From an uncultured Muribaculaceae bacterium (GTDB taxonomy: Bacteria > Bacteroidota > Bacteroidia > Bacteroidales > Muribaculaceae), in assembly GCA_910584185.1 (NCBI GenBank), contig CAJTYC010000087.1, forward strand, positions 1 through 9,347: a stretch of DNA of 9,347 nt. The letters run 5' to 3'. Below, one piece after another: positions 1 to 7,062 of this stretch. Each line of letters starts with the position of its first letter. Position 1 is the stretch's first letter. The position numbers and the translations under genes are program-made. The notes under the pieces were generated by a model. The model searched no databases. It worked only from the letters and a program-made list of their open reading frames with translations, and was not told where the DNA came from.

Positions 1-1083
1 GTTCTGACGGAAGCGGCCCTGCTTACCCTTGAGCGAGTCAGAGAGCGACTTGAGCGGACGGTTCACATCGCTCTTCACAGCTGACGACTTGCGGCTGTTG
101 TCGAGCAGCGAGTCCACAGCCTCCTGGAGCAGGCGCTTCTCATTGCGGAGAATCACCTCGGGAGCCTGAATCTCGATGAGACGTTTCAGACGGTTATTAC
201 GTATGATGACACGACGATAGAGGTCGTTGAGGTCGGAGGTTGCGAAGCGACCTCCGTCGAGAGGCACAAGCGGGCGGAGTTCGGGCGGTATGACCGGCAC
301 CGCACGCAGAATCATCCATTCGGGCTTGTTCTTGCCTGAAGATGCGATAAACGAGTTCACCACCTGCAGACGCTTCAGGGCCTCAGTCTTGCGCTGCTGG
401 GAGCCATCGTTGTTGGCACGCTCGCGCAGTTCGGCAGCGAGGGCCACGAGGTCGATATCTTTAAGCAGATCATAAATGGACTCGGCGCCCATCTTGGCGA
501 TAAACTTGTTGGGGTCAGAATCGTCGAGCATGTCATTGCCCTCGGGCAGCGACTCAACGATCTTGAGATACTGCTCCTCGCTGAGGAGTTCGAGACGCTC
601 AAGCTGGCGGGCGGGCTTGCCCGGCTCCACTTCAAACTCCATGTCGGTGGGGTTGATCACCACATAGCGTTCGTAATAGATTATATCCTCCAACTTCTTC
701 GAAGGAATGCCGAGCAGATAGCCAATCTTATTGGGCAGAGAGCGGAAGTACCAGATATGTGCCACCGGCACCACGAGCTCGATATGGCCCATGCGCTCAC
801 GGCGCACCTTCTTCTCAGTCACCTCTACACCGCAACGGTCGCAGACGATGCCCTTGTAACGGATGCGCTTATACTTGCCGCAATGACATTCATAGTCTTT
901 GACGGGTCCGAAGATTTTCTCGCAGAAAAGACCGTCACGCTCCGGCTTATAGGTGCGGTAGTTAATGGTCTCAGGCTTGAGCACCTCGCCACTCGACTTC
1001 TCCTTGATTTCTTCGGGCGAAGCGAGGCCGATGGTAATCTTCGTGAAATTGCTTTTAATCTTATTATCTCTTCTAAAAGCCAT
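1..1083 (-). CDS. rpoC: RNA polymerase beta' subunit, N-terminal 361 residues (partial)
   Basis: This is the start of the largest RNA polymerase subunit, which with beta forms the active-site cleft; the window edge cuts off the rest. The reading frame is open from an ATG at 1083-1081 to base 1 and begins MAFRRDNKIKSNF. Residues 66-84 hold the zinc-binding clamp motif with Cys66, Cys68, Cys81 and Cys84 (CHC...CDRC). Around 297-325 comes the conserved NNRLKRL...RNEKRLLQEAVD block, and the fragment stops at KGKQGRFRQN, just before the LLGKRVDYSGRSV block expected in the family. The NADFDGD catalytic loop lies outside the window. The start is supported by AAGGAG seven bases upstream. The gene follows rpoB by 79 nt and is presumably co-transcribed with it. 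An overlapping plus-strand frame is a shadow. Identity is certain; completeness cannot be judged. Confidence 0.98.
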   Translation of the reverse strand, partial: MAFRRDNKIKSNFTKITIGLASPEEIKEKSSGEVLKPETINYRTYKPERDGLFCEKIFGPVKDYECHCGKYKRIRYKGIVCDRCGVEVTEKKVRRERMGHIELVVPVAHIWYFRSLPNKIGYLLGIPSKKLEDIIYYERYVVINPTDMEFEVEPGKPARQLERLELLSEEQYLKIVESLPEGNDMLDDSDPNKFIAKMGAESIYDLLKDIDLVALAAELRERANNDGSQQRKTEALKRLQVVNSFIASSGKNKPEWMILRAVPVIPPELRPLVPLDGGRFATSDLNDLYRRVIIRNNRLKRLIEIQAPEVILRNEKRLLQEAVDSLLDNSRKSSAVKSDVNRPLKSLSDSLKGKQGRFRQN

Positions 1084-1090
1084 ATATATT

Positions 1091-1096
1091 CTCCTT
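1091..1096 (-). promoter_or_regulatory. Shine-Dalgarno sequence of rpoC
   Basis: The minus strand reads AAGGAG here, seven bases before the rpoC ATG, which is ideal Shine-Dalgarno spacing. It stands out because most other starts in the window (rpoB, rplL, rplA, rplK, secE) have AT-rich leaders without such a match; nusG (GAGG, six bases) and rplJ (AGGA, eight bases) have only weak versions. Bacteroidota as a group are known to use Shine-Dalgarno pairing rarely, so whether this one works is inference. Confidence 0.6.
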
Positions 1097-1103
1097 GGTT
1101 GCT

Positions 1104-1140
1104 CCGCGGTCGCTTGGCCTGACGACCAAGCGACATGCGG
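1104..1140 (-). promoter_or_regulatory. Intercistronic hairpin between rpoB and rpoC
   Basis: A perfect 9-bp inverted repeat (GTCGCTTGG at 1109-1117 against CCAAGCGAC at 1126-1134, 8-nt loop) is extended by CCGC at 1104-1107 pairing with GCGG at 1137-1140 across a small 1 x 2 internal loop. It lies 22 bases after the rpoB stop in the transcript and ends just upstream of the rpoC ribosome-binding region. No U-run follows, so it is not a classical intrinsic terminator. An RNA-processing or stability element, or a translational control of rpoC, fits better. The structure is seen directly; the function is inferred. Confidence 0.55.
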
Positions 1141-1162
1141 AAGGATGATTTGCTAAATTTGA

Positions 1163-4100
1163 TTAATCGAGCGTGATGCTCAGGCCGAGGCCACGGAGCT
1201 CGTGGAGGAGCACGTTGAGAGATTCGGGGATACCGGGGTTAGGCATGGGGTCGCCCTTGACGATAGCCTCGTAAGCCTTGCTACGTCCCACCACGTCGTC
1301 TGACTTGATGGTAAGAATCTCCTGGAGAATGTGGGCAGCGCCGAAAGCCTCGAGTGCCCAAACCTCCATCTCTCCGAAACGCTGACCACCGAACTGAGCC
1401 TTACCACCGAGCGGCTGCTGAGTGATGAGAGAGTACGGGCCGATGGAGCGGGCGTGCATCTTGTCTTCAACCATGTGGCCGAGCTTAAGCATGTAGATCA
1501 CACCCACTGTTGCCGGCTGGTCAAAGCGGTCGCCGGTGCCACCATCGTAGAGGTAAGTCTTACCGTAACGCGGTATACCGGCCTTATCGGTCCAGGCGTT
1601 GAGGTCGTCGAGCGAAGCACCGTCGAAGATCGGGGTGGCAAACTTCTCGCCGAGTTCACGTCCGGCCCATCCGAGCACAGTCTCGAAAATCTGACCGAGG
1701 TTCATACGCGAAGGCACACCCAGCGGGTTCAGACAGATATCGACCGGAGTACCATCCTCGAGGAACGGCATATCCTCCTGGCGCACCACGCGCGACACGA
1801 TACCCTTGTTACCGTGACGTCCTGCCATCTTGTCACCTACGCCGATCTTACGCTTCTTTGCGATATATACCTTAGCCATCTGGAGGATGCCCGAGGGGAG
1901 TTCGTCGCCGATGGTAATGTCGAGCTTCTTGCGGCGCAAGCGGCTGTCGATTTCCTTAGACTTGCGCATGTAGTTGGTGATAAGTTCACCCACCATCTTG
2001 TTGATGCGCTCATCGGTGGTCCAGTTGGAGATGTGTACGGTCTCGTAATCAATGTTGGCGAAGTTGACACCATCGAATGTGCCGCCTTCAGGCACGATAT
2101 CCGAGCCGATATAATCTTTCACACCGGCAGATGTCTGACCCTTGAGCAGAGTGGTCATCTTGTCGACCATAATGCCGAGGAGTTCCTCCTGCTGCTTTGC
2201 ATACTCCTTCTCGAGTTCCTCAATCTCAGCGTTGGCAGAATTGCGGCCGGTGCGTTTCTTCACAGCCTTAGCGAACAGATTACGACCTATTACGACACCC
2301 TTGAGCGAGGGAGAAGCCTTGAGCGATGCATCCTTCACATCGCCGGCACGGTCGCCGAAGATGGCGCGGAGCAGCTTCTCCTCAGGTGTCGGGTCAGACT
2401 CGCCCTTAGGGGTAATCTTACCGATCATGATATCGCCGGGCACCACATAAGCACCCACGCGAATGATACCCTGCTCGTCGAGGTCCTTGGTGGCATCCTC
2501 GCTCACGTTGGGGATATCGGAAGTGAGTTCCTCGGAACCGCGCTTGGTCTCGCGCACATCGAGGGTATACTCGTCGACGTGGATTGAGGTGAGGATATCC
2601 TCACGCACCATGCGCTCGTTGAGCACGATGGCATCCTCATAGTTGTAACCCTTCCAAGGCATGAACGCCACCTTGAGGTTGCGTCCGAGGGCGAGCTCTC
2701 CGTTTTCTGTAGAATAACCCTCAGTGAGGATATCACCCTTCTTGACGCGCTGGCCCTTATTGCAGATAGGACGCAGGTCGATTGTAGTGTTCTGGTTGGT
2801 GCGGCGGAACTTGGGGAGCTTGTACTCCTTGACAGCAGATTCAAACTGCACGAACTCCTCATCCTCAGTACGGTCGTAGCGGATGCGTATTACAGTGGAG
2901 TCGACAAAGTCAACTACACCTTCACCCTCGGCCATAACCTGGGTGCGGGAGTCGCGGATAAGCTGACCCTCGATGCCGGTTCCGACAATCGGGGCCTCGC
3001 TGCGAAGCAGAGGCACAGCCTGGCGCATCATGTTAGAACCCATCAAAGCGCGGTTAGCGTCATCATGCTCGAGGAACGGGATGAGCGAAGCGGCGATAGA
3101 TGCAATCTGAATCGGGGCCACATCCATAAGGTCGAGCTCGTTGGGGGCCACAATAGGGAAGTCGGCCTCGTTGCGTGCCTTCACCTTGGGGTTGATGAAA
3201 GTACCGTCGTCGTTGACCGGGGCATTACCCTGGGCGATGGTCTTGCCATCTTCCATCTCGGCAGTCATGTAGACCACATGGTCGTTGTCGAGATCCACCA
3301 CGCCATTGTCTACCTTGCGATAAGGAGTCTCAATGAAGCCGAGGTTGTTGATCTTTGCGTAAACGCAGAGCGAGGAGATAAGACCGATATTAGGACCTTC
3401 AGGAGTCTCGATCGGGCAAAGGCGGCCATAGTGAGTATAGTGCACGTCTCGCACCTCGAAACCTGCGCGGTCGCGCGAAAGACCGCCGGGACCAAGAGCC
3501 GACATGCGGCGCTTGTGAGTGATCTCGGCCAGCGGGTTGGTCTGGTCCATGAACTGCGAGAGAGCATTCGTGCCGAAGAATGTATTGATCACGGCCGAGA
3601 TAGTCTTCGCATTGATAAGGTCGATGGGCTTGAAGTCCTCATTGTCGCGCACGTTCATCTTCTCGCGGATAGAGCGGGAGATACGGGCGAGACCCACGCC
3701 AAACTGGTTGTAGAGCTGCTCGCCCACTGTGCGTACGCGGCGGTTGCTCAAGTGGTCGATATCATCGACCTCACTCTTGGCGTTGATAAGCTCAATGAGG
3801 TACTTGATTATAGCGATGATGTCTTGCTGGGTGAGCGTCTTGACATCCATCGAAGTGTCGAGGTTGAGCTTCTTGTTGATACGGTAACGACCCACCTCAC
3901 CGAGGTCGTAACGCTTCTCACTGAAGAAGAGACTCTGTATCACCTCGCGCGCAGCCATTACATCCGGTGGATCGGCGTTGCGGAGCTGGCGATAGATATA
4001 GGTCACAGCCTCCTGCTCACTGTTGGAGGGGTCCTTCTGCAGAGTGTTGAAAATTATGCTGTAATCCACAGCGCTGACATTCTCCTTCTCGAGGAGGATA

Positions 4101-4978
4101 GACTTGACACCGCTGTCGATGATTGCGTCGATATTATCCTCGCTGATTTCCTGTCCGCGCTCCACCACAATCTGGTTGCGCTCCACAGTCGTCACCTCAC
4201 CGGTGTCGGGGTCAGCGAAATCTTCGGTCGTGGAAATCATGACACGACCTGCGAGCTTGCGGCCTATCACCTTGACGAGATTGGCACGAGTCACCTTAAT
4301 CTCTTCGGCGAGGTCGAAAATCTCGATAATCTTCTTGTCAGACTCAAAACCGATGGCACGCAACAACGTGGTGACCGGAAGTTTCTTCTTACGGTCGATG
4401 TAAGCATACATCACATTGTTGATGTCAGTGGCAAACTCAATCCAGCTGCCACGGAACGGGATGATACGAGCGGAATAAAGCTTGGTGCCATTAGCATGCA
4501 CACTGTTGCCGAAGAAAACGCCCGGCGAACGGTGAAGCTGAGACACGACGACACGCTCGGCACCATTGATGACGAAAGTGCCCTGGTCGGTCATATAAGG
4601 AATAGGACCGAGGAAGACATTTTCGATAGTGGTGTCGAAATCCTCATGGTCAGGATCTGTGCAGTAAAGCTTGAGTTTTGCCTTCAACGGAACACTATAA
4701 GTCAGACCGCGTTCCAGGCACTCCTCAATAGAATAGCGGGGCGGGTCGATATAGTAGTCAAGGAACTCCAACACAAAATTGTTGCGAGTATCAGTGATCG
4801 GGAAATTCTCGGCAAACACCTTGTAAAGTCCCTGATTCTTTCGTTGTTCGGGTGGCGTGTCAAGCTGCAGGAAATCCTTGAACGACTTCAACTGAACTTC
4901 GAGGAAGTCAGGGAAGGGCAACGGATTCTTGACAGACGCGAAATTAACACGCGGCTTATCGGTTGTATTTACTGACAT
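1163..4978 (-). CDS. rpoB: RNA polymerase beta subunit
   Basis: This is the catalytic beta subunit of RNA polymerase, complete at 1271 residues. The start chosen is the ATG at 4978-4976 (MSVNTTDKPRVNF), which gives the N terminus expected in Bacteroidales; the frame stays open 44 codons further upstream, but that extension is not protein-like. Conserved blocks appear in order: the lobe and protrusion (about 60-200); the rifampicin pocket (LSQFMDQTNPLAEITHKRRMSALG, 473-496) with wild-type Asp478, His488 and Ser493 (E. coli D516, H526, S531), so rifampicin sensitivity is predicted; GYNYEDAIV (777-785) with Glu781 and Asp782 near the active site; GDKMAGRHGNKG (1048-1059) with the nucleotide-contacting Lys1050 and Lys1058; and the C-terminal clamp and switch block (EDKMHARSIGPYSL, 1171-1184, and following). 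The gene follows a 416-nt gap after rplL, has no Shine-Dalgarno sequence, and is followed by rpoC. Confidence 0.99.
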   Translation of the reverse strand: MSVNTTDKPRVNFASVKNPLPFPDFLEVQLKSFKDFLQLDTPPEQRKNQGLYKVFAENFPITDTRNNFVLEFLDYYIDPPRYSIEECLERGLTYSVPLKAKLKLYCTDPDHEDFDTTIENVFLGPIPYMTDQGTFVINGAERVVVSQLHRSPGVFFGNSVHANGTKLYSARIIPFRGSWIEFATDINNVMYAYIDRKKKLPVTTLLRAIGFESDKKIIEIFDLAEEIKVTRANLVKVIGRKLAGRVMISTTEDFADPDTGEVTTVERNQIVVERGQEISEDNIDAIIDSGVKSILLEKENVSAVDYSIIFNTLQKDPSNSEQEAVTYIYRQLRNADPPDVMAAREVIQSLFFSEKRYDLGEVGRYRINKKLNLDTSMDVKTLTQQDIIAIIKYLIELINAKSEVDDIDHLSNRRVRTVGEQLYNQFGVGLARISRSIREKMNVRDNEDFKPIDLINAKTISAVINTFFGTNALSQFMDQTNPLAEITHKRRMSALGPGGLSRDRAGFEVRDVHYTHYGRLCPIETPEGPNIGLISSLCVYAKINNLGFIETPYRKVDNGVVDLDNDHVVYMTAEMEDGKTIAQGNAPVNDDGTFINPKVKARNEADFPIVAPNELDLMDVAPIQIASIAASLIPFLEHDDANRALMGSNMMRQAVPLLRSEAPIVGTGIEGQLIRDSRTQVMAEGEGVVDFVDSTVIRIRYDRTEDEEFVQFESAVKEYKLPKFRRTNQNTTIDLRPICNKGQRVKKGDILTEGYSTENGELALGRNLKVAFMPWKGYNYEDAIVLNERMVREDILTSIHVDEYTLDVRETKRGSEELTSDIPNVSEDATKDLDEQGIIRVGAYVVPGDIMIGKITPKGESDPTPEEKLLRAIFGDRAGDVKDASLKASPSLKGVVIGRNLFAKAVKKRTGRNSANAEIEELEKEYAKQQEELLGIMVDKMTTLLKGQTSAGVKDYIGSDIVPEGGTFDGVNFANIDYETVHISNWTTDERINKMVGELITNYMRKSKEIDSRLRRKKLDITIGDELPSGILQMAKVYIAKKRKIGVGDKMAGRHGNKGIVSRVVRQEDMPFLEDGTPVDICLNPLGVPSRMNLGQIFETVLGWAGRELGEKFATPIFDGASLDDLNAWTDKAGIPRYGKTYLYDGGTGDRFDQPATVGVIYMLKLGHMVEDKMHARSIGPYSLITQQPLGGKAQFGGQRFGEMEVWALEAFGAAHILQEILTIKSDDVVGRSKAYEAIVKGDPMPNPGIPESLNVLLHELRGLGLSITLD

Positions 4979-5151
4979 TTGATGTAATTTAAATTCTATG
5001 GGCCTACTTCGCAATTCCGGAAATGAGAGCTTTAACCAAAATGGTCGGATGAACGTTATAAAAACGCACCCAAGGGAAGCCACATATCGGAAGGCCAAGG
5101 GAGCAAACACATAAATAGTGCCTAAAACAGCTAATATTCATTAAAAGAAAT

Positions 5152-5270
5152 GAAAAAAGTTTCAGGCAAATCCCCACATGCCTATTCCATGAGACTATTG
5201 TCGCATTCATGGGCCACCGGGGGAAAAGAAGACGCCTCTGCGTATTCTACGAAACGCAAATGCCTGAAAA
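5152..5270 (-). promoter_or_regulatory. Candidate structured RNA (three-way junction with U6) upstream of rpoB
   Basis: A 9-bp closing stem (TTTCAGGCA 5160-5168 with TGCCTGAAA 5261-5269) encloses two hairpins. Hairpin A is TGCGT 5239-5243 with ACGCA 5254-5258, plus an inner TTC/GAA past a one-base bulge. Hairpin B is TCCCC 5171-5175 with GGGGA 5220-5224, enclosing CCATGA 5187-5192 with TCATGG 5207-5212 and a GAC/GTC stem with a four-base loop (5193-5202). On the transcript, the closing stem is followed after one C by six U (5158-5153). This is the layout of a riboswitch-like or protein-responsive attenuator, or of a small RNA with its own terminator. The pairings are seen directly; the folding and role are inference, and I match it to no known RNA family. 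Confidence 0.4.
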
Positions 5271-5332
5271 ACGAGCACAAGCGAATCAATTGAAGAGAGA
5301 AAAAGAGAAGAGGGGAAGAGTAAAAAGAATAA

Positions 5333-5384
5333 ACCCACAAAAGGTTAAGAACACAAAACAGTGTTCTTAACCTCTATAGTGGGT
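5333..5384 (-). terminator. Terminator or attenuator hairpin after rplL
   Basis: A perfect 13-bp stem (AGGTTAAGAACAC 5342-5354 with GTGTTCTTAACCT 5361-5373, 6-nt loop) is extended by ACCCAC 5333-5338 pairing with GTGGGT 5379-5384 across an internal loop of 3 by 5 bases. It begins 10 bases after the rplL stop in the transcript. The inner stem is followed by UUU before GUGGGU, then by a U-rich and C-rich tail. That suits an intrinsic terminator or a partial one. Partial termination or processing between rplL and rpoB is well known in E. coli, where it lets ribosomal proteins be made in excess over polymerase; the same role here is inference. Confidence 0.7.
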
Positions 5385-5394
5385 AAGGGATATC

Positions 5395-5769
5395 TTATTT
5401 GAGTTCTACCTCAGCACCAGCCTCTTCGAGCTGCTTCTTCAGGCCCTCAGCCTCAGCTTTGGGAAGACCTTCCTTAACAGTGCTGGGTGCACCGTCAACG
5501 AGTTCCTTAGCCTCCTTAAGGCCAAGACCTGTAAGTTCCTTGACGAGCTTAACAACAGCGAGCTTGCTTGCGCCAGCTGCCTTGAGCACTACGTCAAAGT
5601 TAGTTTTCTCCTCGGCAGCGGGAGCGCCGGCTGCGGGACCTGCTGCAACGGCCACAGCTGCAGCTGCGGGCTCGATGCCGTACTCATTCTTAAGGATCTC
5701 AGCGAGTTCGTTAACTTCTTTTACTGTAAGGTTAACAAGCTGTTCTGCAAATGCTTTCAAATCTGCCAT
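5395..5769 (-). CDS. rplL: 50S ribosomal protein L7/L12 (bL12)
   Basis: This is the flexible stalk protein present in several copies per ribosome, which recruits and stimulates EF-Tu, EF-G and other translational GTPases. At 124 residues it has the normal family length. Three parts are visible: an N-terminal helical dimerisation and L10-binding segment (1-33), an Ala/Pro/Gly hinge (about 34-53), and the globular C-terminal domain (about 55-124) with the factor-binding surface KLVKELTGLGLKEAKELVD and the end EEAGAEVELK. The start at ATG 5769 (MADLKAFAEQL) is preceded by an AT-rich leader with no Shine-Dalgarno sequence. It lies 35 nt downstream of rplJ and is the last ribosomal protein gene before the hairpin and the 416-nt gap. 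Confidence 0.98.
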   Translation of the reverse strand: MADLKAFAEQLVNLTVKEVNELAEILKNEYGIEPAAAAVAVAAGPAAGAPAAEEKTNFDVVLKAAGASKLAVVKLVKELTGLGLKEAKELVDGAPSTVKEGLPKAEAEGLKKQLEEAGAEVELK

Positions 5770-5804
5770 TTTCGTATTGTATTTTTTTGATTTTTAGACT
5801 TTGA

Positions 5805-6329
5805 TTATGCTTCTTTCTTGGAGAGAGTCTCGAGGATGCCATGAAGCTTGTTGGCACCGCTCTGGAGAGAGCTGATGACGTTCTTAGCAGGCGACTGCAG
5901 AAGAGCCACAACGTCTGCGATAAGTTCGTTCTTGCTCTTGATGTTGGCGAGAGTCTCAAGACTTTCCTCACCCACATATACAGATTCCTCTACGAATGCT
6001 CCTTTGAGCATGGGGAGGGTATCATTCTTGTCACGGAACTTCTTGATAAGCTTCGCGGGAGCGTTACCGGTGTTACAGAGCAACAAGGTAGTCTCACCGT
6101 GGAGCAAATCATAAAGGCCTGAATAGTCAACCTCGCTAGCTTCGAAAGCCTTCTTCAGGAGCGTGTTCTTGACGCAGAGCATCTTTACGTCGGCACCGAA
6201 ACATGCGCGACGCAGGTTGCTTGTCTTCTCGGCATTGAGGCCGGCAGTCTGCACAAGATATACAGCGCTGTACTGAGCGAGCTGTTCGCCAATGTGGGCG
6301 ATGATAATGGCTTTATCTTCCTTTTTCAT
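5805..6329 (-). CDS. rplJ: 50S ribosomal protein L10 (uL10)
   Basis: L10 anchors the L7/L12 dimers to the GTPase-associated region of 23S rRNA near L11. The 174-residue protein has the usual length. The N-terminal RNA-binding domain includes the conserved block around 39-63 (LRRACFGADVKMLCVKNTLLKKAFE is its core; note VKNTLLKKA). The C-terminal helix (about 150-171) is the expected binding platform for L12 dimers. The start at ATG 6329 has AGGA eight bases upstream, a weak Shine-Dalgarno match. The gene follows rplA by 23 nt and precedes rplL by 35 nt, so the L10 and L12 partners are made from one message. In E. coli the L10-L12 complex represses this message through a long leader; there is no room for such a leader here. 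Confidence 0.98.
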   Translation of the reverse strand: MKKEDKAIIIAHIGEQLAQYSAVYLVQTAGLNAEKTSNLRRACFGADVKMLCVKNTLLKKAFEASEVDYSGLYDLLHGETTLLLCNTGNAPAKLIKKFRDKNDTLPMLKGAFVEESVYVGEESLETLANIKSKNELIADVVALLQSPAKNVISSLQSGANKLHGILETLSKKEA

Positions 6330-6352
6330 TGTAATAGTCCTGTTAAAAATAA

Positions 6353-7048
6353 TTACTCAGCCACCGATTTGGGTTCCACCTTGACGCCGGGGCCCATGGT
6401 GCTTGAAAGATAAATGCTCTTGATATATGTGCCCTTAGAAGTGGCGGGTTTCAGCTTAATGAGAGTGTTGATGAACTCCTTGGCATTGGCAGCCATGTTC
6501 TCAACCGGGAAGCTTACCTTACCGATAGAAGCATGGATGATACCAGTCTTGTCTACCTTGAAGTCAATCTTACCCTGCTTCACCTCCTTGACAGCCTTGG
6601 CAACGTCCATAGTCACTGTGCCTGACTTGGGGTTAGGCATAAGACCACGGGGACCGAGGATACGACCCAAAGGACCGAGCTTACCCATCACAGAGGGCTG
6701 AGTTATGATAACATCGATATCAGTCCAGCCTTCCTTGATTTTCTGGATATACTCATCGAGACCTACATAGTCGGCACCGGCCTCCTTAGCGGCGGCCTCA
6801 GCGTCAGCGTTGCAGAGCACGAGTACACGGACTTCCTTACCTGTGCCATGGGGGAGAGATACGACACCGCGCACCATCTGGTCAGCCTTACGAGGGTCAA
6901 CACCGAGACGCACGTCGATGTCGAAAGAAGCATCGAACTTCTCGAAAGAAGCCTCTTTCACCTTAGCGGCAGCTTCAGTTAAAGTGTATGCCTTCCCCGG
7001 TTCAATCTTCGCTAAAGCCAACTTTTGATTTTTTGTCAGTTTTCCCAT
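6353..7048 (-). CDS. rplA: 50S ribosomal protein L1 (uL1)
   Basis: L1 forms the mobile L1 stalk that helps release tRNA from the E site, and in many bacteria it also represses its own operon by binding a copy of its rRNA site in the message. The 231 residues match the family length. Visible blocks are GVVSLPHGTGKEVRVLV (61-77), the GPLGRILGPRGLMPNPKSGTV segment of domain II (125-145), and the C-terminal TYIKSIYLSSTMGPGVKV (207-224). The start at ATG 7048 (MGKLTKNQK) has no Shine-Dalgarno sequence. It lies 14 nt after rplK and 23 nt before rplJ, a tight operon. A hairpin that could be its mRNA binding site lies upstream of rplK. Confidence 0.98.
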   Translation of the reverse strand: MGKLTKNQKLALAKIEPGKAYTLTEAAAKVKEASFEKFDASFDIDVRLGVDPRKADQMVRGVVSLPHGTGKEVRVLVLCNADAEAAAKEAGADYVGLDEYIQKIKEGWTDIDVIITQPSVMGKLGPLGRILGPRGLMPNPKSGTVTMDVAKAVKEVKQGKIDFKVDKTGIIHASIGKVSFPVENMAANAKEFINTLIKLKPATSKGTYIKSIYLSSTMGPGVKVEPKSVAE

Positions 7049-7062
7049 TTCTTTGAAGATTA

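Larger units (their letters stand above)
4979..5394 (-). other. rplL-rpoB intergenic region and probable rpoB leader
   Basis: This is the largest non-coding stretch in the window, 416 nt in a cluster where other gaps are 13 to 79 nt. Along the transcript it holds a strong hairpin (5333-5384), a polypyrimidine tract (complement of 5292-5329), a structured segment ending in U6 (5152-5270), a small AT-rich hairpin (5137-5154, TTCATT/AATGAA), two copies of CCAAGGGA on the plus strand (5070-5077 and 5095-5102), and an AT-rich run into the rpoB start. I found no convincing gene: open frames here are short and not protein-like. No perfect Bacteroides-type promoter (-33 TTG, -7 TAnnTTTG) was found. 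The nearest match is TGTGTTTG on the minus strand at about 5111-5104, with TTAG 19 bases further upstream, which is weak. A separate rpoB promoter remains possible. Confidence 0.7.

Noticed and set aside
473..667. Small frames of 60-130 codons opposite rpoC, rplL, rplJ, rplA and nusG on the plus strand
   Set aside because: All overlap conserved genes on the opposite strand and have no supporting features. The coordinates given are one example.
1104..1140. Intrinsic terminator between rpoB and rpoC
   Set aside because: The hairpin lacks a following U-run and rpoC must be made with rpoB, so termination is unlikely; kept as a regulatory or processing hairpin.
1331..2587. 418-codon open frame on the plus strand opposite the 3' part of rpoB
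   Set aside because: Same reason: a shadow of rpoB with low-complexity, His-rich and Glu-rich translation and no start context.
3065..4975. 636-codon open frame on the plus strand opposite rpoB
   Set aside because: It lies wholly antisense to the conserved rpoB gene, shows no recognisable domain, and long antisense frames commonly arise from codon bias in such genes.
4979..5110. 44-residue N-terminal extension of RpoB from an upstream ATG
   Set aside because: The extension is unlike any RpoB N terminus. The start at 4978 gives the family sequence and length, so the upstream part is leader.
5004..5210. 68-codon minus-strand frame in the rpoB leader, hydrophobic and Cys-rich
   Set aside because: No ribosome-binding context and no recognisable family; it overlaps the structured RNA segment and looks like chance.
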